Shown: positions 47,792 to 55,653 of the stretch, in pieces
Layout: every line of letters begins with the position of its first letter
How positions within the stretch are numbered: the first letter of the stretch is position 1
NCBI RefSeq assembly: GCF_008274695.1
Contig: NZ_VTOU01000001.1
Location: 434,001 to 498,000 of the forward strand
DNA: 64,000 bases
DNA from: Sphingomonas montanisoli
Lineage (GTDB): Bacteria; Pseudomonadota; Alphaproteobacteria; Sphingomonadales; Sphingomonadaceae
Direction of reading: 5' to 3'
Notes under the pieces: model-generated
What the model was told of the DNA's origin: nothing
The model's input: only the letters and a program-made list of their open reading frames with translations
The model's database searches: none
Position numbers and translations under genes: made by a program

Positions 47792-49153
47792 ATGATGCAG
47801 GGTAGGGACATGGCGTTGGCGAGCCTGAGCGATGAACAGCTTCGCGAGAAGCTGGCCATCTACGACCCGCGCGGCGACCTGAACGTCCGCCTGAAACGGA
47901 TCTTCGAAGGTGTGGTCGATGCGATCGACTCCATGATTCCTCGTTATGCCGTGATGCTGTTCGATCAGAGCGAGGCGGCACGGCGCTTCTTCGTGAGCAT
48001 CGATCCGAACGGCGATCCGGTCGCAGGACTGCGCTCGACCTGGCTCGACGTGCCCGAAAATGGCGGCACGCTCCGTCGGCTGCACGACTGCGCCCACATG
48101 ATCCGTATGATCGAGGAACAGCGGCGCGATTACAGCGTCGTCGCCAAAACTGCGACCGAGAGTTACGCGATGCTCGTTCGCGCAGTCGCCGAAATTCACG
48201 CCGATGATATCGGCCGCACGCTCGACGCTCAGGAAGCGTTGATGACGCTCAACGCGCTTTATATCGACGTTTGCACCAGTCAGCAGCGCCAGATCGAAAG
48301 CGCGCGCGAAGCCACCACCCGCACCGGAGACAGCGAACGTTTCCGCAGCCATATCTCCGACGCGCTCGGCAAGATGATCGGCGAATCGCGTGGTCTGCGT
48401 GATCGCACGGGTGACACCTCCGCCGCCGCGCGCGGCATGCTGGGCAAGGCATCCGAAGTCGCGGCCGCCGCCGAACAGTCGGCGCTGGCGATGCGCGAAG
48501 CCGCCCACACCGCCGCCGGCCTGATCCGCGCGATCGACGAGAGCCGCGCCGAAGTGGAAGTCGCCGCGCAGATCGCCACCAAGGCGGCCGAACGATCGAT
48601 CCACGCGGTCGCCCTGTCCGAAATCCTGTCCGATCATGCGCTGGCGATCGAATCGATCCTGGGCCTGATCCGTGACATCGCCGGCCAGACCAACCTCCTC
48701 GCGCTCAACGCCACGATCGAAGCGGCGCGCGCGGGCGACGCCGGCCGCGGCTTTGCGGTGGTCGCGCAGGAAGTGAAGAGCCTCGCAAGCCAGACGGCCC
48801 GCGCGACCGACGACATCGCTGCCAAGATCGCCGCGATCCAGGCCGCGACCCGCCAGACCGTCGATGCCAATGGCGCGATCCGCGACATCGTCGGCGAGGT
48901 ACAGAGTTCCGCCGAGCGTATCCGTTCGACGATGGAAACCCAGGCGCGCACCGTGACGATGATTACCGCCGCCGTCGACGAGACCGCGCTCGCGGCCGAC
49001 TCGATGTCCAGCACCATCTCCGCGATCCGTAGCGACACCGAGACGGTCGCCGGCGAGATCGACCGGCTTGAGGCGGGCTTCCGCGGCGTCGACAGCGAGC
49101 TTTCGAAGCTGGAGACGGTGACGGGTGATTTCGTGAACAAGCTGGCGGCTTAG
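47792..49153 (+). CDS. Soluble methyl-accepting chemotaxis-type signalling protein
   Basis: About 453 residues from the ATG at 47792; a GTG at 47693 or an ATG at 47810 are alternatives. The C-terminal half (about 230-453) is the MCP coiled-coil domain with the tip [20 protein letters not shown] and [15 protein letters not shown]. No membrane helix is present, so it is cytoplasmic. The N-terminal 170 residues are helical with [16 protein letters not shown] and resemble a helical sensor; a protoglobin fold is possible, but no proximal His motif stands out. No chemotaxis genes are adjacent. Confidence 0.85.
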   Translation: MMQGRDMALASLSDEQLREKLAIYDPRGDLNVRLKRIFEGVVDAIDSMIPRYAVMLFDQSEAARRFFVSIDPNGDPVAGLRSTWLDVPENGGTLRRLHDCAHMIRMIEEQRRDYSVVAKTATESYAMLVRAVAEIHADDIGRTLDAQEALMTLNALYIDVCTSQQRQIESAREATTRTGDSERFRSHISDALGKMIGESRGLRDRTGDTSAAARGMLGKASEVAAAAEQSALAMREAAHTAAGLIRAIDESRAEVEVAAQIATKAAERSIHAVALSEILSDHALAIESILGLIRDIAGQTNLLALNATIEAARAGDAGRGFAVVAQEVKSLASQTARATDDIAAKIAAIQAATRQTVDANGAIRDIVGEVQSSAERIRSTMETQARTVTMITAAVDETALAADSMSSTISAIRSDTETVAGEIDRLEAGFRGVDSELSKLETVTGDFVNKLAA

Positions 49154-49171
49154 TCCGCCTCCCTTACCCCC

Positions 49172-49254
49172 TCGTCATTGCGAGCATAGCGAAGCAATCC
49201 AATCCGAACTGCGGAATGGATTGCTTCGTCGCGTTCCGCTCCTCGCAATGACGA
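49172..49254. repeat. 83-bp palindromic dispersed repeat (copy 4, complete)
   Basis: TCGTCATTGCGAG at 49172-49184 and its exact inverse at 49242-49254 flank inner arms GAAGCAATCCA and TGGATTGCTTC. It has the same length and ends as the element at 10623-10705. It lies just after the chemoreceptor gene and may act as a transcription or mRNA-stability barrier. Before cobA there is a T7 run near 49280 and no other feature. Confidence 0.85.
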
Positions 49255-49345
49255 GCGATGTCTGACAGCATGTCCCAAGTTTTTTTCGCGCCGCCCCAAG
49301 CATCCGTGCTTTGCGTGGACAGCTATCCAGCGCCATTTGCCACGC

Positions 49346-50143
49346 ATGGTTTCCCTGCTCGATCCCGAAGCGCGTGGGCGCGTGATCCTGGTTGGCGCCG
49401 GTCCGGGCGATCCCGGCCTGCTCACCCTGCGTGCGGTCGAGGCGCTCAAAAGCGCCGATGTCGTCGTGCATGACGGGCTGATCGACATGCGCGTGCTCGA
49501 TTTCGCGCCTGCCGAGGCGCAGCGCATCTCGGTCGCCAAGAAGCGCGATCGCCACACCTTGCCGCAGGAAGCGATCAACGCGCTGATCATCGCGCATGTG
49601 AAGGCCGGATCGGTGGTCGTACGCCTGAAGGGCGGCGATCCCTTCGTGTTCGGACGTGGCGGTGAGGAGGTCGAGGCGGTGCGCGCGGCGGGCCTGAAGG
49701 TCGAGGTCGTGCCTGGCGTGTCGTCGGCGCTCGGCTGTGCGGCGGAAGCGATGCTCCCCCTCACCCACCGCGACTGGTCCAGCGCGGTCAGCTTCGTTGC
49801 GGGCACCTGCCAGGGTTTGAGCGAGCAGAATTGGGCGGGACTCGCCGGACAAGGCCGCACGCTCGTCATCTATATGGGCGTGACCTGCGCTTCGCTCATC
49901 GCCGACAAGCTGATGGCCGATGGCGTCACCCCTGATATGCCGGTTGCGGTGCTCGAACGCGGCACACTGCAGGGCAGCCGCGCGATGCGGACGCTGCTTG
50001 CGGATCTTGGTGACATGGTTCAGCGCGAGAAGGTGGTGAGCCCGGCGATCATCGTGGTCGGCGAAGTGGTGCTGCTTTCCGATGCGGAGAACCGGCTGCA
50101 CAGCTTCGCCCGCCAAGCCGAACAGATGGAGATACAGCGTTGA
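49346..50143 (+). CDS. cobA: Uroporphyrinogen-III C-methyltransferase
   Basis: The enzyme adds two methyl groups to uroporphyrinogen III to give precorrin-2, the precursor of siroheme for sulfite reductase. The protein (about 265 residues from the ATG at 49346) has the start motif VILVGAGPGDPGLLTLRA, the KGGDPFVFGRGGEE signature and the PGVSSALG segment. It lacks the CysG N-terminal dehydrogenase/chelatase domain, so siroheme must be completed by another protein. It leads the sulfur-assimilation cluster. Confidence 0.95.
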   Translation: MVSLLDPEARGRVILVGAGPGDPGLLTLRAVEALKSADVVVHDGLIDMRVLDFAPAEAQRISVAKKRDRHTLPQEAINALIIAHVKAGSVVVRLKGGDPFVFGRGGEEVEAVRAAGLKVEVVPGVSSALGCAAEAMLPLTHRDWSSAVSFVAGTCQGLSEQNWAGLAGQGRTLVIYMGVTCASLIADKLMADGVTPDMPVAVLERGTLQGSRAMRTLLADLGDMVQREKVVSPAIIVVGEVVLLSDAENRLHSFARQAEQMEIQR

Positions 50144-50153
50144 GGATCGTCGC

Positions 50154-50441
50154 GTGAGGATCGTTACTGGCAATGACCTCGTGACAGGGGCGGTGACGTG
50201 GTGGACCGGCAACGGCTGGTCGGTACATGTCGCCGACGCCGTCGATGCGGGACACGAAGCCGAAGCGATCGCCGCAGTCGAGGAAGCCGCGCGCCGCGTC
50301 AACGGCCCCGTCGTGATCGAAGGCATGATGACCGACGCCGGCCCCACGCCCGCCCATATCAAGGACCGTATCCGCGCATCAGGCCCGACCTGCCGCCAGG
50401 ATCTCGGCATCCGCCCCGACTTCCAGATCGAGAAGGCCTGA
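50154..50441 (+). CDS. DUF2849 protein in sulfite reductase operon
   Basis: A 95-residue protein starting at a GTG (VRIVTGNDLVTGAVTWW). The DUF2849 features are the N-terminal beta-strand TGNDLVTGAVTWWTG, a helix AEAIAAVEEAARR, and the C-terminal HIKDRIRASGPTCRQDLG. Function is unknown, but it is repeatedly found between cobA/cysG and cysI in alphaproteobacteria, suggesting a part in siroheme or sulfite reduction. It starts 10 bp after cobA and ends 6 bp before cysI. Confidence 0.82.
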   Translation: MRIVTGNDLVTGAVTWWTGNGWSVHVADAVDAGHEAEAIAAVEEAARRVNGPVVIEGMMTDAGPTPAHIKDRIRASGPTCRQDLGIRPDFQIEKA

Positions 50442-50447
50442 TCCGCA

Positions 50448-52082
50448 ATGTACCGTTACGACGAATATGATCAGGCGATCGTCGATGCCCGCGTCGAGGA
50501 GTTTCGCGATCAGGTGAACCGTCGCCTGTCGGGCGAAATGAGCGAGGACCAGTTCAAGCCGCTGCGGCTGATGAACGGGCTCTACCTCCAGCTTCACGCC
50601 TATATGCTGCGCGTCGCCGTTCCCTATGGAACGATGAGCGGCAAGCAGATGCGGATGCTGGCCCATATCGCGCGCAAATATGATCGCGACTACGGCCATT
50701 TCACCACCCGCCAGAACATCCAGTACAACTGGATCGAGCTGAAGGACGCCGCCGACATCCTCGCCGAACTGGCGACGGTCGAGATGCACGCGATCCAGAC
50801 GAGCGGGAATTGCATCCGCAACATCTCGTCCGATCAATATGCGGGCGCCGCCGCGGACGAGGTCGCCGATCCGCGCCCCTGGGCCGAGTTGCTGCGCCAG
50901 TGGAGCACCTTCCACCCCGAGTTCAGCTATCTGCCGCGCAAGTTCAAGATCGCGGTGATCGGTGCCGAGGAGGATCGCGCTGCGATCCAGCTCCACGATA
51001 TCGGCCTTCAGATCCGCAAGAACGATGCGGGCGAGATCGGCTTCCGCGTATTCGTCGGCGGCGGCATGGGCCGCACCCCGATGATCGGTCCGGTGGTGCG
51101 CGACTTCCTGCCCACCGCCGATTTCCTGAGTTACATCGAAGCGTGCCTGCGCGTGTACAATCGCTATGGCCGTCGCGACAATCTGTACAAGGCACGGATC
51201 AAGATCCTGGTCCACGAGATCGGGCGCGACGAATATGCGCGCCAGGTGGAGGAGGAATTCCTCCACACCAAGACGCTGGGCCTCGACGCGCCGCAGGCCG
51301 AGGTCGATCGCATCGCCGCGATGTTCGCGCCGCCCGCGTTCGAAACCGGCCTGTCGGACGAAATCGATCGGTCGGATCCCGATTTCGCGCTCTGGGTTGA
51401 CCAACAGGTTAAGGCGCACAAGGCGCCCGGCTACGCGATCGTCAACATCAGCCTGAAGCCGACCGTCGGCATCCCGGGCGACGCCAGCTCGGCGCAGATC
51501 GACGTGATGGCCGACCTGGCCGAACGCTACGGCCTCGATGAACTGCGCGTCACCCATGCGCAGAACATCGTGCTGCCGCATGTGAAGAAGGCCGATCTCT
51601 ACGCGGTGTGGCAGGCGCTCGACGCCGCAGGCCTCGCGACGCCGAACCTCGACCTGATCGGCGACATCATCGCCTGCCCCGGCCTCGATTATTGCGCGCT
51701 CGCCAATGCGCGCTCGATCCCGCTGGCGCAGAAGATCGCCAAGCGCTTCGAAAGCCTCGACCGACAGCGCGATCTCGGCGAACTCAAGCTCAAGATTTCG
51801 GGCTGCATCAACGCCTGCGGCCACCACCATGCCGGCCATATCGGCATCCTGGGTGTCGATCGTAAGGGCGAGGAGAATTACCAGCTCTCCTTCGGCGGAT
51901 CGGCGGCGGCGGACACCAGCCTCGCCAAGATCGTCGGCCCCGGCTTCGATGAGGACGGGATCGTCGACGCGATCGAAAAGGCGGTCGGTGTCTACAAGAC
52001 GCTGCGCGAAGGCGGCGAACGCTTCGTCGACACCTATCGCCGCGTCGGCGAAGCGCCGTTCAAGGAGGCGATCTATGGTTAA
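50448..52082 (+). CDS. cysI: Sulfite/nitrite reductase siroheme hemoprotein
   Basis: A 544-residue siroheme and [4Fe-4S] enzyme that reduces sulfite to sulfide. The cluster/siroheme ligands are Cys410, Cys416 (CPGLDYC, CX5C) and Cys453, Cys457 (CINAC, CX3C), each followed by the usual residues. Two ferredoxin-like half-domains and two catalytic repeats are typical. The context with cysH shows sulfite rather than nitrite as substrate. No CysJ flavoprotein is encoded nearby, so electrons probably come from a ferredoxin or another donor. The stop region overlaps the DUF934 start by 8 bp. Confidence 0.93.
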   Translation: MYRYDEYDQAIVDARVEEFRDQVNRRLSGEMSEDQFKPLRLMNGLYLQLHAYMLRVAVPYGTMSGKQMRMLAHIARKYDRDYGHFTTRQNIQYNWIELKDAADILAELATVEMHAIQTSGNCIRNISSDQYAGAAADEVADPRPWAELLRQWSTFHPEFSYLPRKFKIAVIGAEEDRAAIQLHDIGLQIRKNDAGEIGFRVFVGGGMGRTPMIGPVVRDFLPTADFLSYIEACLRVYNRYGRRDNLYKARIKILVHEIGRDEYARQVEEEFLHTKTLGLDAPQAEVDRIAAMFAPPAFETGLSDEIDRSDPDFALWVDQQVKAHKAPGYAIVNISLKPTVGIPGDASSAQIDVMADLAERYGLDELRVTHAQNIVLPHVKKADLYAVWQALDAAGLATPNLDLIGDIIACPGLDYCALANARSIPLAQKIAKRFESLDRQRDLGELKLKISGCINACGHHHAGHIGILGVDRKGEENYQLSFGGSAAADTSLAKIVGPGFDEDGIVDAIEKAVGVYKTLREGGERFVDTYRRVGEAPFKEAIYG

Positions 52083-52500
52083 GTCCCTCCGGTATCGCGA
52101 CGATGCCGTTCACGAAGAACCCGCCGTCACGCTAGACGCCTTCATGGGCCAGTCAAACGCGACCGCCGTCCGGCTCGAGCCGACCGACGATCCACGCGCG
52201 CTGATCCCGCATCTCGATCGGCTCGCGCTGATCGAAGTGGCGTTCCCCAAGTTTCGTGACGGGCGCGGCTATTCGATCGGGTCGATCCTGCGCGAAGCCG
52301 GTTATACCGGCGAACTGCGGGCCCAGGGCGACGTCCTGGTCGATCAGATCCCGCTGATGCGCCGTTGCGGCTTCGACAGCTTCATTGCGGATGCGGACAT
52401 CGATACCGAGACGCTCGACAAGCTGCTCGCGCTCCACCCGATCGTTTACCAGCAGACGGCCGACCGGCGCCCGCCGGTGTGGGCCTTGCGGCATGGCTGA
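52075..52500 (+). CDS. DUF934 protein in sulfite reductase operon
   Basis: A 141-residue protein of the DUF934 family. The conserved stretch is IEVAFPKFRDGRGYSIGSIL followed by LREAGYTGELRAQGDVLVDQ and MRRCGFDSF. It nearly always accompanies cysI in proteobacteria, yet its biochemical role is unknown; the invariant RDGRGYS suggests nucleotide or substrate binding. The ATG at 52075 overlaps cysI, and its stop overlaps cysH by 8 bp. Confidence 0.85.
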   Translation: MVKSLRYRDDAVHEEPAVTLDAFMGQSNATAVRLEPTDDPRALIPHLDRLALIEVAFPKFRDGRGYSIGSILREAGYTGELRAQGDVLVDQIPLMRRCGFDSFIADADIDTETLDKLLALHPIVYQQTADRRPPVWALRHG

Positions 52501-53260
52501 GATGGCCACGCGCGCCATTGACCGGATCGACACCGCACCGCATTTCGATGCGGACGATGTCGCGCGCCTCAATGCCCGGTTCGAAGGCGTGCCGACGCTC
52601 GACATGATCCGCACCGTGTTGGCTGAAGGGCTGCTCGATCGCGTGGCGGTCGTCTCCTCCTTCGGCGCGGAATCGGCGGTGTTGCTGCATCTGGTGGCAC
52701 AGGCCGATCCCAGCGTGCCGGTCATCTTCCTCGATACCGGCAAGATGTTTCCCGAAACGCTCGCCTATCGCGACGCGCTGGTCGCCAGGATCGGCCTCAC
52801 CAATCTGCGCATCATCGAGCCCGAAGCGGCTGTGGTGGAGGCGAAGGACGAAACCGGTCTGCGCTGGTCCTACGATCCCGACGGCTGCTGCGAAATCCGC
52901 AAGGTGATCCCGTTGGCCAGGGCGATGCGCGATTTCGATGCGCAGATAACCGGCCGCAAAGGCTTCCAGGCATCGACCCGCTCGGGCATCGCCCGCTTCG
53001 AACTCGACGGCGACCGGATCAAGATGAACCCGCTCGCCGACTGGGCGAAGGCCGATCTCGACGCCTATTTCGAGACGCACGATCTGCCGCGCCACCCGCT
53101 GGAGGCCGAAGGCTATCTGTCGATCGGGTGCGCACCGTGCACGAGCATCGTGAAGCCCGGCGAAGACCCGCGTGCCGGCCGCTGGCGTGGCTGGGACAAG
53201 GTGGAGTGCGGCATCCACGGCGAACCTATCGTCCGCCCGGGCGAAGAGCCGGTATTCTGA
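52493..53260 (+). CDS. cysH: Assimilatory adenylylsulfate (APS) reductase
   Basis: The enzyme reduces APS to sulfite with thioredoxin. The 255-residue protein has the PP-loop-type region SSFGAESAVLLHL and the four cysteines that bind the [4Fe-4S] cluster: Cys132, Cys133, Cys213 and Cys216 (DGCCEIRK and GCAPCTS). The cluster identifies it as an APS, not PAPS, reductase. The catalytic Cys239 is in ECGIH. It closes the cobA-DUF2849-cysI-DUF934-cysH operon. Confidence 0.95.
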   Translation: MAEMATRAIDRIDTAPHFDADDVARLNARFEGVPTLDMIRTVLAEGLLDRVAVVSSFGAESAVLLHLVAQADPSVPVIFLDTGKMFPETLAYRDALVARIGLTNLRIIEPEAAVVEAKDETGLRWSYDPDGCCEIRKVIPLARAMRDFDAQITGRKGFQASTRSGIARFELDGDRIKMNPLADWAKADLDAYFETHDLPRHPLEAEGYLSIGCAPCTSIVKPGEDPRAGRWRGWDKVECGIHGEPIVRPGEEPVF

Positions 53261-53322
53261 CAAACACGAAAAGAGGCTCAGCGCACCGCCGGCCTCATCG
53301 TCGTCCCCAGAACAATAAAGGA

Positions 53323-53340
53323 GCAGCCTGTAACGGCTGC
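53323..53340 (-). terminator. Candidate terminator of the 33-residue gene
   Basis: On the minus strand GCAGCC pairs with GGCTGC across a GTTACA loop and is followed by TCCTTTATT, just after the small gene's stop. The stem is short, so efficiency is uncertain. Confidence 0.5.
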
Positions 53341-53345
53341 AAGCC

Positions 53346-53447
53346 TCAGCTCAGCAGGTAAACGCCAAACTGGTAGATCAGATAGAGCGGCGCCGCGCAC
53401 ACTGCGCTGCCGAACACCGTATCGATCGCACTTTCGAACATGGCCAT
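53346..53447 (-). CDS. 33-residue hydrophobic small protein
   Basis: A short reading frame beginning MAMFESAIDTVFGSAVCAAP and ending QFGVYLLS. AGGAG lies six bases before the ATG, a very good ribosome-binding site, and a hairpin follows the stop. About 20 central residues are hydrophobic and include one Cys, so it may be a single-pass inner-membrane peptide. It is encoded between cysH (opposite strand) and dnaB (same strand), so it may lie on the dnaB transcript. No family is recognised. Confidence 0.6.
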   Translation of the reverse strand: MAMFESAIDTVFGSAVCAAPLYLIYQFGVYLLS

Positions 53448-53542
53448 AACAATCTCCTCTCCCATGCCCTGCTTTCGAGGGTCTTGGGTGGAGATAGACT
53501 ACATGATTCGCCCGGTGAGTCAGCCCCTTTTCTGACGGTGCG

Positions 53543-55057
53543 TCATTCGTCGTAGGCGGGTGCGTATTGATCTTCCGCAAGGTCGGAAAACTTGGTGATC
53601 CGGGCCTCGAACTTCAGCCGTACCTTGCCGGTGGCGCCGTGGCGCTGCTTGGCGATGATCAGTTCGGAAATGCCGAAAGCGCGCTCCATTTCACGCGCCC
53701 AATCCTCGTGCTGCTGCCAGATCTTGGCATCGTCGCCCTCGATCGGCCGCTTGGGCTCGCGCGACTGGACATAATATTCGTCGCGATAGACGAACCAGAC
53801 CATGTCGGCGTCCTGCTCGATCGAACCCGATTCACGAAGATCCGACAGCTGGGGACGTTTATCCTCGCGTTGCTCGACCGCTCGGCTGAGCTGGGACAGC
53901 GCGATCACCGGCACGCTCAGTTCCTTCGCCAATTGCTTGAGCCCGCGGCTGATTTCCGAGATTTCCTGCACACGATTGCCGTCGCGACTGTTGCCCGATC
54001 CCTGCAGCAGCTGGAGATAATCGACCACGATCACGCCGATCCCGCGCTGCCGCTTCAATCGCCGCGCGCGGGTGCGTAGCGCCGCGATCGTGAGACCCGG
54101 CGTGTCATCGATGAACAGCGGCAGATGCTCCAGCTCGCCCGAGGCACGGGCGAGATTGCGGAAGTCCTGCTGACTGATCTTGCCCATGCGCAGATTTTCG
54201 GAGCTGATCCCCGATTGTTCGGACAGGATGCGCGTCGCCAGCTGATCGGCCGACATTTCGAGGCTGAAAAAGGCAACCCCCGCGCCCACCGACTTGTCGT
54301 CTGCGATACCCGCATCACGATCGCGCACCAGCCGCATCGCCGCGTTGAACGCGATATTGGTCGCCAGCGAGGTCTTTCCCATGCCGGGACGTCCGGCGAG
54401 GATGATCAGATCCGACGGGTGCAGACCGCCGATCTTGCCGTTGACGCTGTCGAGGCCCGTGGTGATGCCCGAGACATGGCCGCCCGAATTGAGCGCGCGC
54501 TCGGCGGTCGCGACCGCGATCTTGGTCGCCTGCCCGAAGCTCTTGACGCTGCCTTCCTCGCCGCCTTCTTCGGCCACCTTGTAAAGCGCGACCTCGGCGG
54601 CCTCGATCTGGCCCTTGGGATCAACCAGTTCGGACGTGTCGAGTGCCTGATCGACCATCGTGCGCCCGACGCCGATGAGCGCGCGGAGCAGTGCGAGATC
54701 ATAGACCTGCGAGGCGAAGTCGCGCGCGCCGATCAATGCCGCGCCGCTGCCCGTCAGCTGGGCGAGATATGCGGGACCACCGCGTTCGCGCATCTCGGCA
54801 TCGGCATCGAACATCGGCTTCAGCGTCACCGGATTGGCGATCATGTTGCGATCGACCATTCGTAGTGCGGCTTCGTAGATGCGCCCGTGGAGCGGATCGT
54901 AGAAATGTTCGGGCCGCAGCCGGATCTGCACGTCCTCGGCAATGCGGTTGTCGATCAGCAACGCGCCGAGCAGCGCGGCTTCCGCCTCGATATTGTGGGG
55001 AAGCGACTGGCCCTCGGACGCTTCCGCGCCGGGCAGGATTCGAAGCGGTTCGGGCAT
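53543..55057 (-). CDS. dnaB: Replicative DNA helicase DnaB
   Basis: DnaB is the hexameric replicative helicase that unwinds DNA at the fork and binds DnaG. The 504-residue protein has the N-terminal primase-binding domain (PHNIEAEAALLGALL) and a RecA-like C-terminal ATPase with Walker A AGRPGMGKTSLA, Walker B VIVVDYLQLLQG and the SQLSRAVEQR motif. The start is the ATG at 55057; an in-frame upstream codon lacks context. A perfect DnaA box lies in its upstream region. Confidence 0.97.
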   Translation of the reverse strand: MPEPLRILPGAEASEGQSLPHNIEAEAALLGALLIDNRIAEDVQIRLRPEHFYDPLHGRIYEAALRMVDRNMIANPVTLKPMFDADAEMRERGGPAYLAQLTGSGAALIGARDFASQVYDLALLRALIGVGRTMVDQALDTSELVDPKGQIEAAEVALYKVAEEGGEEGSVKSFGQATKIAVATAERALNSGGHVSGITTGLDSVNGKIGGLHPSDLIILAGRPGMGKTSLATNIAFNAAMRLVRDRDAGIADDKSVGAGVAFFSLEMSADQLATRILSEQSGISSENLRMGKISQQDFRNLARASGELEHLPLFIDDTPGLTIAALRTRARRLKRQRGIGVIVVDYLQLLQGSGNSRDGNRVQEISEISRGLKQLAKELSVPVIALSQLSRAVEQREDKRPQLSDLRESGSIEQDADMVWFVYRDEYYVQSREPKRPIEGDDAKIWQQHEDWAREMERAFGISELIIAKQRHGATGKVRLKFEARITKFSDLAEDQYAPAYDE

Positions 55058-55124
55058 CGCGCGAGTATCTGCCTCCCTGCCCCCGACCTCAAGCGCTGGA
55101 TCGAGAAATATATTTGGGCCGATC

Positions 55125-55133
55125 TGTGGATAA
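55125..55133 (-). promoter_or_regulatory. DnaA box upstream of dnaB
   Basis: The minus strand reads TTATCCACA, the perfect nine-base DnaA consensus, 68 bp upstream of the dnaB ATG. A poorer match (GCATCCACA) lies at 55166-55174 on the other strand. It could place dnaB under DnaA control. Confidence 0.6.
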
Positions 55134-55175
55134 GTCGAGTCGCAATCTTGCAATACTCATAGAGAGCATCCACAA

Positions 55176-55191
55176 TGTAAGCATGCTTGCA
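55176..55191. promoter_or_regulatory. Palindromic MarR operator overlapping the marR start
   Basis: TGTAAGCATGCTTGCA is a 16-bp palindrome with one mismatched pair; it covers the marR ATG at 55183. CTTGCAA occurs twice nearby (55147 and 55186 regions), so the regulator probably binds here to control itself and perhaps dnaB. Confidence 0.5.
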
Positions 55192-55653
55192 AATCCCAAC
55201 CCGAGCTTGGCGTTGCTGATGCACGATATTTCGCAGCGGGTGCGCTATGCATTCGATGCGAAGGCGCGTGACATTGGTGTCACCCGCCAGCAGTGGCGGA
55301 CCTTGTTTCTGCTCAGCCGGATGGATGGCCCCACCCAGAGCGAAGTTGCCGAGATCCTGGAGGTCGAGCGAATCACGCTCACCCGCATGATCGATCGACT
55401 CGCCGATGCTGGGCTGGTCGAACGTCGTGCGGATCCGAGTGATCGCCGCGTGTGGCGTCTCCACATCACGACGAAAGCGGGCGGGATCGTCGATCAGCTT
55501 ACCGAAATCGGCCGGTCGGTCGAACAGACATATATGTCGGCCATCAGTCCGCAGGAGGCCACCCTCCTGTTCGAACTGCTAGGCCGGATAAGAGAGAGCA
55601 TGCGCGCCGAGGAAGGCAACGCCTCCACATCGCCGAAGAAGGTTTTGTCATGA
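55183..55653 (+). CDS. MarR-family transcriptional regulator
   Basis: A 156-residue winged-helix regulator. The start is the ATG at 55183. The HTH spans about residues 45-90, with TQSEVAEILEVERITLTRMI as recognition region and ADPSDRRVWRLHIT as the wing, both typical of MarR. It probably senses a small aromatic or drug and represses its own operon with the adaptor gene it overlaps by 4 bp (ATGA). Confidence 0.9.
   Translation: MLANPNPSLALLMHDISQRVRYAFDAKARDIGVTRQQWRTLFLLSRMDGPTQSEVAEILEVERITLTRMIDRLADAGLVERRADPSDRRVWRLHITTKAGGIVDQLTEIGRSVEQTYMSAISPQEATLLFELLGRIRESMRAEEGNASTSPKKVLS

Noticed and set aside
49255-49345. Riboswitch upstream of cobA
   Set aside because: Only a small AAGCA/TGCTT stem and a T-run were seen; no SAM- or cobalamin-type core could be fitted.
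49346-50143. Full CysG siroheme synthase
   Set aside because: The N-terminal NAD-dependent dehydrogenase/ferrochelatase domain is absent, so it is the methyltransferase part only.
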